NCBI GenBank assembly: GCA_910588755.1
Contig: CAJUQZ010000117.1
Span: 4,468 to 14,496, forward strand
Reading direction: 5' to 3'
Length of the DNA: 10,029 bases
DNA from: an uncultured Lachnospiraceae bacterium
Lineage (GTDB): Bacteria > Bacillota > Clostridia > Lachnospirales > Lachnospiraceae
This document shows positions 1-3,996 of the stretch, one piece after another. A model generated the notes under the pieces. That model saw nothing but the letters and a program-made list of their open reading frames with translations, was not told where the DNA came from and ran no database searches. The position numbers were made by a program, and so were the translations under genes. How positions within the stretch are numbered: the first letter of the stretch is position 1; every line of letters begins with the position of its first letter.

Positions 1-453
1 CGAGATACAGGCGGCAACAGCTGCTCCCAGCATGGCAACCAGCTCCGGACGGCACTCCGGGTCAACGCTCATCACCATATTATTCAGGGTGACATCATTT
101 CTGTAATCCTTAGGAAACAACGGACGCATCGGCCTGTCGATCACACGGCTTGTGAGAATCGCATTCTCACTTGCTTTGCCCTCTCTCTTGTTAAAGCCTC
201 CCGGAATCTTTCCAACAGAGTAGAGCTTCTCCTCGTACTCAACTGAGAGTGGAAAGAAATCAATGCCGTCCCTGGGCTTATCTGATGCCGTCGCTGTACA
301 CAGTACCGTTGTGTCGCCGTAATGCATCAGTGCTGCCCCGTTCGCCTGCGCTGCCACCCTTCCGATGTCAACTGTCAGTGTGCGCCCTGCAAGCTCCATA
401 CTGTACGCCTTGTAGGACTTATCTTTTTTCTCACTAAATGTCATGTATTCCAT
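1..453 (-). CDS. pnp: Polynucleotide phosphorylase, N-terminal part (cut by window edge)
   Basis: PNPase degrades RNA 3' to 5' using phosphate, releasing nucleoside diphosphates, and can run in reverse to add tails. It is a cytoplasmic trimer active in mRNA turnover. Only the first 151 residues are present, covering most of the first RNase PH-like domain. Recognisable stretches are ELAGRTLTVDIGRVA near residue 20, GDTTVLCTA near 46, and KIPGGFNKREGKAS followed by SRVIDRPMRPLFP at about 82-115. That loop corresponds to the RNA-binding FFRR loop of E. coli PNPase, here FNKR. The start ATG at 453-451 follows AAGGAG at 470-465, an 11-nt gap; a second ATG at 444-442 is possible. The gene lies downstream of rpsO, the classical rpsO-pnp arrangement. 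The reading frame is open to base 1, so the C-terminal domains (second RNase PH, KH, S1) lie outside the window. The identification is secure from the sequence. Confidence 0.96.
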   Translation of the reverse strand, partial: MEYMTFSEKKDKSYKAYSMELAGRTLTVDIGRVAAQANGAALMHYGDTTVLCTATASDKPRDGIDFFPLSVEYEEKLYSVGKIPGGFNKREGKASENAILTSRVIDRPMRPLFPKDYRNDVTLNNMVMSVDPECRPELVAMLGAAVAACIS

Positions 454-464
454 ACAATACAATT

Positions 465-470
465 CTCCTT
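465..470 (-). promoter_or_regulatory. pnp ribosome binding site
   Basis: AAGGAG on the minus strand lies 11 nt before the ATG at 453. The spacing is slightly long but there is no better candidate. It favours the ATG at 453 over the one at 444, which would be 20 nt away. Confidence 0.7.
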
Positions 471-514
471 TTCTTTTTCTGATTCAACTATTTTGATTCA
501 CTATTTTTTCCATT

Positions 515-529
515 CTTGCTTCCTGCAAG
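515..529 (-). other. Small stem-loop in pnp leader
   Basis: CTTGC (minus 529-525) and GCAAG (519-515) pair perfectly around a 5-nt AGGAA loop, about 45 nt upstream of the pnp ribosome binding site. It could be a processing or protein-binding hairpin or chance; nothing in the sequence decides. Confidence 0.35.
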
Positions 530-575
530 TACAACCTTTTCCGTCCAGAGGCTCTTTCAGTAAAAAATCCTCCAG

Positions 576-679
576 ATAAATGTTTTCAGACAGAACCCTC
601 CCGAAACTACTGAAAAACCCGTGAACTCTCATAGGCTTTTCAGCGGTCTCGAGTCAAATTTCTATCTGCAAACATTTAT
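576..679 (-). other. Long-range stem-loop in the rpsO-pnp spacer (candidate pnp leader hairpin)
   Basis: Two 19-nt arms at 576-594 and 661-679 are inverted copies with 17 of 19 positions matching (ATAAATGTTTTCAGACAGA on the plus strand for the left arm). Inside lies a second inverted repeat, 610-620 with 634-643, giving CTGAAAAGCC against GGGTTTTTCAG on the transcript. The whole forms a composite stem between rpsO and pnp. In E. coli the pnp leader carries a long hairpin cut by RNase III, which starts PNPase autoregulation. The similar position here suggests an analogous processing element, but that role is inferred. The spacer holds no gene. Confidence 0.6.
628..657 (-). promoter_or_regulatory. 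Possible internal promoter for pnp
   Basis: TTGACT (minus 657-652) and TATGAG (633-628) are 18 nt apart: five and four matches to the sigma-A consensus. The site lies within the long stem-loop of the rpsO-pnp spacer, so a transcript started here would lack the 5' arm of that hairpin. pnp could therefore have a hairpin-free mRNA besides the rpsO readthrough one. This is a weak match and may be chance. Confidence 0.3.
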
Positions 680-680
680 T

Positions 681-740
681 GAATACAAAAATGCACATAA
701 AGGAGCGGACTTATCCGCTCCTTCAACTGCATAAGTATTC
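681..740 (-). terminator. Extended hairpin after rpsO, probable terminator or attenuator
   Basis: Starting five bases after the rpsO stop codon, a perfect 10-bp stem (700-709 with 714-723, AAGGAGCGGA/TCCGCTCCTT on the plus strand) closes on a 4-nt loop. Two further stems extend it outward: 691-695 with 728-732 (ATGCA/TGCAT) and 681-686 with 735-740 (GAATAC/GTATTC). On the transcript the core is followed by TTTATG and then a TTTTT run that lies between the two outer arms. It could act as a leaky terminator between rpsO and pnp or as a 3'-end stabiliser of rpsO mRNA. The pairing is clear; the role is inferred. Confidence 0.72.
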
Positions 741-745
741 AAAAA

Positions 746-1012
746 TTACTTTCTGATACCAAGCTTCTCAATCAGAGCACGATACCCTTCAATGTCAGAC
801 TCCTTTAAGTAGTCAAGTAAACCACGTCTCTGACCAACCATCTTCAAAAGTCCACGTCTGGAATGATGATCCTTCTGATTGTTCTTTAAATGCTCAGTTA
901 ACTCCTGGATTCTTGCTGTCAGAATTGCAATCTGTACCTCCGGTGAACCGGTATCACCTGGCTTTCTGCCGTACTCTGCGATAATCGCCTGCTTTTTTTC
1001 CTTAGAAATCAT
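746..1012 (-). CDS. rpsO: 30S ribosomal protein S15
   Basis: S15 binds the central domain of 16S rRNA at the three-way junction of helices 20-22 and is an early assembly protein of the 30S platform. The 88-residue product has the usual length. It carries the family signatures GDTGSPEVQIAILTARI (residues 19-35), KDHHSRRGLLKMVGQRR (47-63) and LLDYLK. The start is taken at ATG 1012-1010, preceded by GGAGG (1025-1021) with 8-nt spacing. An ATG five codons upstream overlaps the ribosome binding site itself and is not used. The gene has its own strong promoter (1128-1156) and a structured leader of about 110 nt, and is followed by a hairpin and pnp. In several bacteria S15 represses its own translation through its leader; the leader here is a candidate for that. 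Confidence 0.98.
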   Translation of the reverse strand: MISKEKKQAIIAEYGRKPGDTGSPEVQIAILTARIQELTEHLKNNQKDHHSRRGLLKMVGQRRGLLDYLKESDIEGYRALIEKLGIRK

Positions 1013-1020
1013 TGTAAAAT

Positions 1021-1025
1021 CCTCC
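1021..1025 (-). promoter_or_regulatory. rpsO ribosome binding site, decides the start
   Basis: GGAGG on the minus strand, 8 nt upstream of ATG 1012. It forms part of the sequence ATGGAGGATTTTACAATG, so the upstream ATG at 1027 cannot be served by it. About 22 nt further upstream begins the candidate pseudoknot. Confidence 0.9.
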
Positions 1026-1047
1026 ATTTATATCAATATATTGTAAC

Positions 1048-1118
1048 CGCTCAATACCAAGTCTGGGCCGGAGCGTCCCGACACTGGGTATTAGCTGCTG
1101 CATGCCGCACCCGCAGCA
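1048..1118 (-). promoter_or_regulatory. Structured rpsO leader, candidate S15 autoregulatory pseudoknot
   Basis: The leader can be folded into a 5' hairpin (TGCTGC/GCAGCA, 1118-1113 with 1101-1096 on the transcript) and then a long stem. In that stem AATACC (1092-1087) pairs with GGTATT (1058-1053), and GTCGGG (1082-1077) pairs with CCC-A-GAC (1067-1061). The 9-nt loop ACGCTCCGG contains CGCTC (1075-1071), complementary to GAGCG (1052-1048) placed directly after the outer stem. This would make an H-type pseudoknot. It ends about 22 nt before the GGAGG. Autoregulation of rpsO by structurally different leaders is established in E. coli, Geobacillus and Thermus; assigning that role here is inference. 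Confidence 0.55.
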
Positions 1119-1127
1119 CACTCAATC

Positions 1128-1156
1128 AGTATATCATATGAAATCAGATAATGCAA
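1128..1156 (-). promoter_or_regulatory. Sigma-A promoter of rpsO
   Basis: TTGCAT (minus 1156-1151), a 17-nt spacer and TATACT (1133-1128) give a near-consensus promoter, with expected transcription start near 1121. The 5' untranslated region would be about 108 nt and contain the folded leader. Runs of A lie immediately upstream (about 1158-1189), as in UP-element-assisted ribosomal promoters. Confidence 0.85.
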
Positions 1157-1157
1157 C

Positions 1158-1189
1158 AAAATTTTACCTGACTTTTTCATTGACTTTTT
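1158..1189 (-). promoter_or_regulatory. A-tracts upstream of rpsO promoter, UP-element-like
   Basis: Upstream of the -35 box are AAAAA (1189-1185), AAAAA (1177-1173) and AAAATTTT (about 1165-1158), each about 12 bp apart. The first two belong to a 9-bp direct repeat AAAAAGTCA (plus-strand TGACTTTTT at 1169-1177 and 1181-1189). AT-rich tracts here can bind the RNA polymerase alpha C-terminal domains or bend DNA; that function is inferred. Confidence 0.4.
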
Positions 1190-1206
1190 ACGCCAGGACG
1201 TGTTTG

Positions 1207-1228
1207 AAAAATGCTTTCCGTCATTTTT
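1207..1228 (-). other. AT-rich stem-loop between the NlpC/P60 gene and rpsO
   Basis: AAAAATG and CATTTTT (1222-1228 with 1207-1213) pair over 7 bp around an 8-nt loop. An outer 6-bp stem, ACGCCA/TGGCGT (1190-1195 with 1230-1235), can enclose it. The T run lies within the stem, so it could serve as a second, backup terminator of the upstream gene. The inner stem is AT-rich and weak. Confidence 0.35.
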
Positions 1229-1261
1229 ATGGCGTGACATCTGTACATGCCAGTACCAGGC

Positions 1262-1303
1262 AAAATTTCGACGGCGATGCGATGGCATCGTCGTCAAAAT
1301 TTT
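1262..1303 (-). terminator. Long hairpin, probable terminator of the NlpC/P60 gene
   Basis: Two 19-nt arms (1262-1280 and 1285-1303) pair at 18 of 19 positions, with one G-T wobble and one mismatch, around a 4-nt loop. The arms begin and end with AAAATTT, so each strand has a T run at the 3' side of the stem. This makes it a plausible bidirectional terminator. It lies 46 bp downstream of the peptidase stop codon and about 105 bp before the rpsO promoter. It would insulate the two transcription units. Confidence 0.75.
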
Positions 1304-1348
1304 AATGACGCAATGGTTCACGAGCCTAATTTCCGGCCGGATAGAACG

Positions 1349-2761
1349 CTAATTTGACAAATATCTCCTGATACATGCCGGTGTACGGTAATTCCAGCTA
1401 GAAATCTTGATTCCAGTCTTTGGGCTTGACGCATGGATTACCTGACCATTGCCTATGTACATCGCTACATGGTTGATGCTGCCGTTCTTCGCATAAAATA
1501 CCAGATCCCCAGGCTGTGCCGAACTGATGTCCACCTTGGTTCCCATCTGCGCCTGCGAAGCTGCATGATGCGGGAGACTCACGCCATATTTGCTGTAAAT
1601 TCCCATTGTAAAACCTGAGCAGTCTGTACCGTTTGTAAGACTCGTTCCCCCCCACACATAAGGATTACCGACAAACTGTTTCGCATACTGCACCATGTCT
1701 ACACGTACATCTGACACGCCCTGTCCATACTTTAGCTCTGTGAGCGTTACCGCCTTCTCGAGACGCTCCTCCACATCGACATATTCACCGGACACATAGG
1801 CCTCCTCGTCATCGAGCAGGAACTTAATCCAGCCATTCTCCATAATCTCAACGACCTCAAGCTCCTCCTCCTGTGGTATAAGTGTAATGACAATCGAATC
1901 TGTATTTGGCTCTCCTCTTACCTTAAGTGTCTGTGTATTTACAATGGCAATCATGGAAGCCACCTCATGCCCTCTTGCAATCGCAGCGTCACCCAGGTAC
2001 AAATATTCTGTACTACAATATCCATTTACCTTTCCGGACTTGATATGCGCCCAGCCATTTTCGTCAATATCAAGGATTTCACAAGCCGCGTCCTTGGAGA
2101 GCTTACCGATTAGCTTGCCGCTTTCATTCGGCTCCTCCCGGATATTCAGGTGATTGTCCACATGGGCGATACCAAGGTTTGTGTATCCCCAGTGTTTCTC
2201 GGGCTCTGCCATTTCCTGCACATCTGCCTGCGGTTCTGCCGTTCCTGCCTGGTCCGCACCGTCCGCCTGTTCTTCCCTTGCTGCACTTTCCACGGGGTCT
2301 TCCTGCGCCTGGTCTAACACTGTCCCTGCGCCTGCCGACAGCCCCATATCATCCGAAGCTGCAGGCTGCTTTGGCTCTGTGCTGCCTTCTGCCGGTTCAG
2401 ACGGATTTTCCACACTGGGCAGCGCGACGGCATCCTGCGTCGCCTGCTCTATATCTTCCAGCACATCACCCGCACCAGCCGAAAGCACGGCATCAGCCTC
2501 TGAAGAGGCTGCCTCCTCCTCTGATTCCTGCACGGAATCCGTGTCTGCTGGTACAATATCTGTCTGTCCACCCTCATAAGGTTCCTCGCTGTGGCCCTGG
2601 CCAAAATCAAGTGAAATCACTTCAAGCTCTTCCTCCACCACAATCTCTTTTTCCGTGTCCTTTGAACTGGTATTTGCGTATGCACCACTGCTAAACAACA
2701 CAACTGCAAGGCCAACCCCTGCAATCACACCTGTATACTTTAATCTGTTTATCCTATTCAT
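1349..2761 (-). CDS. Secreted cell-wall peptidase with two SH3 domains and NlpC/P60 domain
   Basis: The 470-residue protein is predicted to cut peptide stems of peptidoglycan outside the cell, as NlpC/P60 endopeptidases do. Residues 1-29 form a signal peptide (basic MNRINRLK, hydrophobic core, AYA before N30). Residues 30-190 are low-complexity, rich in Glu, Asp, Ala, Ser and Pro, with LSAGAG-x-VL occurring twice (93-101 and 141-149). Two bacterial SH3 domains follow at about 191-257 (LNIREEP) and 268-331 (LKVRGEP); such domains usually bind wall peptide. The catalytic NlpC/P60 domain spans about 352-468, with Cys381 in GTDCSGF, His431 in NHVAMYIG and His443 in VIHASS. All three expected active-site positions are filled. 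The start ATG at 2761 has a weak AGGA just upstream, but a signal peptide begins there and a consensus promoter lies ahead. It is transcribed alone and ends at the 1262-1303 hairpin. The exact bond cleaved cannot be told. Confidence 0.93.
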   Translation of the reverse strand: MNRINRLKYTGVIAGVGLAVVLFSSGAYANTSSKDTEKEIVVEEELEVISLDFGQGHSEEPYEGGQTDIVPADTDSVQESEEEAASSEADAVLSAGAGDVLEDIEQATQDAVALPSVENPSEPAEGSTEPKQPAASDDMGLSAGAGTVLDQAQEDPVESAAREEQADGADQAGTAEPQADVQEMAEPEKHWGYTNLGIAHVDNHLNIREEPNESGKLIGKLSKDAACEILDIDENGWAHIKSGKVNGYCSTEYLYLGDAAIARGHEVASMIAIVNTQTLKVRGEPNTDSIVITLIPQEEELEVVEIMENGWIKFLLDDEEAYVSGEYVDVEERLEKAVTLTELKYGQGVSDVRVDMVQYAKQFVGNPYVWGGTSLTNGTDCSGFTMGIYSKYGVSLPHHAASQAQMGTKVDISSAQPGDLVFYAKNGSINHVAMYIGNGQVIHASSPKTGIKISSWNYRTPACIRRYLSN

Positions 2762-2785
2762 GTTTCCTATCCAATTCCTTCTGCC

Positions 2786-2801
2786 ATATCCAACCGGATA
2801 T
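2786..2801 (-). other. Leader hairpin and repeats of the NlpC/P60 gene
   Basis: In the 68-nt leader, ATATCC and GGATAT pair perfectly around GGTT. Just upstream the 8-mer TGTAACAA occurs twice, 11 nt apart (2801-2808 and 2812-2819). A repeated 8-mer between promoter and start could be an operator or mRNA-binding site; no known factor is recognised. Confidence 0.4.
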
Positions 2802-2835
2802 TGTTACATCTTTGTTACACATAAATTACAGACTT

Positions 2836-2864
2836 AATATACCATCTATAAACCAATTTGTCAA
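2836..2864 (-). promoter_or_regulatory. Sigma-A promoter of the NlpC/P60 gene
   Basis: TTGACA (minus 2864-2859), a 17-nt spacer and TATATT (2841-2836): a full -35 consensus and five of six -10 matches. Transcription should start near 2829, leaving a leader of about 68 nt. The -35 box lies 20 bp past the stop codon of the preceding small gene, so the peptidase has its own expression. Confidence 0.88.
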
Positions 2865-2883
2865 CTGCCTTATATTTTCCATT

Positions 2884-3099
2884 TCAATACTCTTTTGTGA
2901 TTGTCTCCACCCCATATTTCGCCTTAAATTCGAGAAGGTCCCTATCCGTCCTGACAAACATGACCTCCTCAAATTTTCCGGTACGGGTGTCCTTAAAGCC
3001 CACGACACGTTCGCCGTTACATATGCTGCATTTCATAATTGGTATCTGATGCTCCCTGTCATATGCGGCTTTCTGCGGCTGTGTTTTTTTCTTAAACAT
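2884..3099 (-). CDS. Small conserved-looking protein with one CxxC motif, function unknown
   Basis: This 71-residue cytoplasmic protein starts with a basic stretch (MFKKKTQPQK) and has CSIC at residues 24-27. It continues with GFKDTRTGKFEEVMFVR (34-50) and an acidic/aromatic tail ending KYGVETITKEY. The single CxxC could bind half of a metal site, as in dimeric zinc ribbons, or be redox active; the sequence does not decide. There is no signal peptide or membrane segment. The start ATG at 3099 is fixed by AGGAGG at 3112-3107 with 7-nt spacing, which excludes an ATG nine codons upstream. The gene lies between the hairpin at 3144-3175 and the peptidase promoter. No clear promoter is visible in the short gap, so it may be read through from the proline operon. 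I do not assign a function. Confidence 0.8.
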   Translation of the reverse strand: MFKKKTQPQKAAYDREHQIPIMKCSICNGERVVGFKDTRTGKFEEVMFVRTDRDLLEFKAKYGVETITKEY

Positions 3100-3106
3100 A
3101 TTTGCA

Positions 3107-3112
3107 CCTCCT
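3107..3112 (-). promoter_or_regulatory. Strong ribosome binding site deciding the start of the CxxC protein
   Basis: A perfect AGGAGG, 7 nt before ATG 3099. It lies between the upstream in-frame ATG at 3126 and the chosen start, so it supports only the shorter protein. Confidence 0.85.
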
Positions 3113-3143
3113 ATGTGCACTGGCACACTTTTTCCGTGAAATA

Positions 3144-3175
3144 AGGAACTGTGAAAAAACTTTTACACAGTTCCT
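3144..3175 (-). terminator. Hairpin ending the proline-gene operon
   Basis: AGGAACTGTG (minus 3175-3166) and CACAGTTCCT (3153-3144) form a perfect 10-bp stem. The loop region can add AAAA/TTTT pairs. It lies 7 bp after the stop codon of the exported SH3-like protein. On the minus strand it is followed by TATTTCACGG, without a clean T run, so termination may be incomplete. That would allow some readthrough into the CxxC gene. Confidence 0.65.
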
Positions 3176-3182
3176 GACATGT

Positions 3183-3956
3183 TTACAGCGACAATATTTT
3201 CTTTAAAATATTTTTGAGGTCCGCCCTCGTCTCGGCATTGTTGGTGTAATCCCTGGTGATCACCGGCGCGTCCTTTGTCGGTGTGTCCGCTGTGCCGATA
3301 CACTTTATCTGCCCCCACGGCAGCAGGGAGGTATCCTTATAATAAACCTCCCAGATATCCTTTTTATTCCAAGTGTACTTGCCAAGCAGCTTATTTTCCT
3401 TCTTGGAATAATAAAATTTTACAGGATATTCAGAATAATAAATCATGACGGGACGCTTTTCATAATAGGAATATATCTCTTTTCCTTCCGCATCAAATAT
3501 CTCCGGGATCCCATCGCCTGTCACATCAACCAGCGCAAAGGTGCCGCTGTAGCTCTCCATAAATTCAAGCTGCATACGATATGCCTCCACCAGGTCATCA
3601 AGCTCATCAAGCGCCTTTTGTTTCTCCGTCTTGGCCGGCTCAATCTGCGGCACCAGATATGCGCCGGGTATATAATATGTACCGTTTAGGTCCACCTGGA
3701 AAAATCCAGTATCCGTAATCCCAAAAACACGCACATTGGTAAACCTGTTAAGATACTCCACCACTGGTGACAGCACATCCGGCGTCGCATACACAGGCGT
3801 ACCTGACATAGTGTACATCTCCACCATCTCAATCGGTGTCACGCTGAATGCGTAGGCTTTGGCCGGCGAACTGAGCAGCACAGCTATCACCAGAGCTGCC
3901 GCCACAACCACCCCAGATTTCCAGTTATACAGAATCGACTTCTTTCGTTTATCCAT
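3183..3956 (-). CDS. Exported protein with SH3-like region and Ca-binding-type loop, function unknown
   Basis: The 257-residue product has an N-terminal export signal: MDKRKKS, then a hydrophobic segment at about 14-31 and possible cleavage at AKAYA (32-36). Residues about 45-103 look like a degenerate bacterial SH3 repeat (GTPVYATPDVLSPVV ... TGFFQVDLNGTYYIPGAYL). A Lys/Glu-rich helical linker covers about 107-135. Then VDVTGDGIPEIF (143-154) resembles a calcium-binding loop of EF-hand or FG-GAP type, with Asp144, Thr146, Asp148 and Glu152 in the expected positions. The remainder is rich in Tyr and Lys and unassigned. The start ATG at 3956 follows GGGGGAAGG. It begins 40 bp after proA with no terminator between, so it is probably the last gene of the operon. 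A role at the cell surface is likely from the signal; nothing links it to proline synthesis by sequence. Confidence 0.8.
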   Translation of the reverse strand: MDKRKKSILYNWKSGVVVAAALVIAVLLSSPAKAYAFSVTPIEMVEMYTMSGTPVYATPDVLSPVVEYLNRFTNVRVFGITDTGFFQVDLNGTYYIPGAYLVPQIEPAKTEKQKALDELDDLVEAYRMQLEFMESYSGTFALVDVTGDGIPEIFDAEGKEIYSYYEKRPVMIYYSEYPVKFYYSKKENKLLGKYTWNKKDIWEVYYKDTSLLPWGQIKCIGTADTPTKDAPVITRDYTNNAETRADLKNILKKILSL

Positions 3957-3996
3957 TCTTACCTTCCCCCTTACTGATACTTTGTCAGATTTCTTT

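Noticed and set aside
540..575. Second ribosome-binding-like site GGAGGATTTTTTACTG, resembling that of rpsO
   Set aside because: No ATG, GTG or TTG follows at proper distance. A CTG start would give only 19 codons with no recognisable product.
1013..1027. Longer rpsO starting at the upstream ATG
   Set aside because: That ATG overlaps the GGAGG used for the real start, and S15 proteins normally begin at MISKEKK.
1332..1341. Palindrome TCCGGCCGGA after the peptidase stop codon
   Set aside because: It leaves no loop and has no T run, so it is a poor hairpin; a single short palindrome is expected by chance.
2154..2694. Two plus-strand frames of 141 and 171 codons
   Set aside because: Both are mirror images of the low-complexity GC-rich linker of the NlpC/P60 gene. 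Their Ser/Ala/Pro-rich products reflect that bias.
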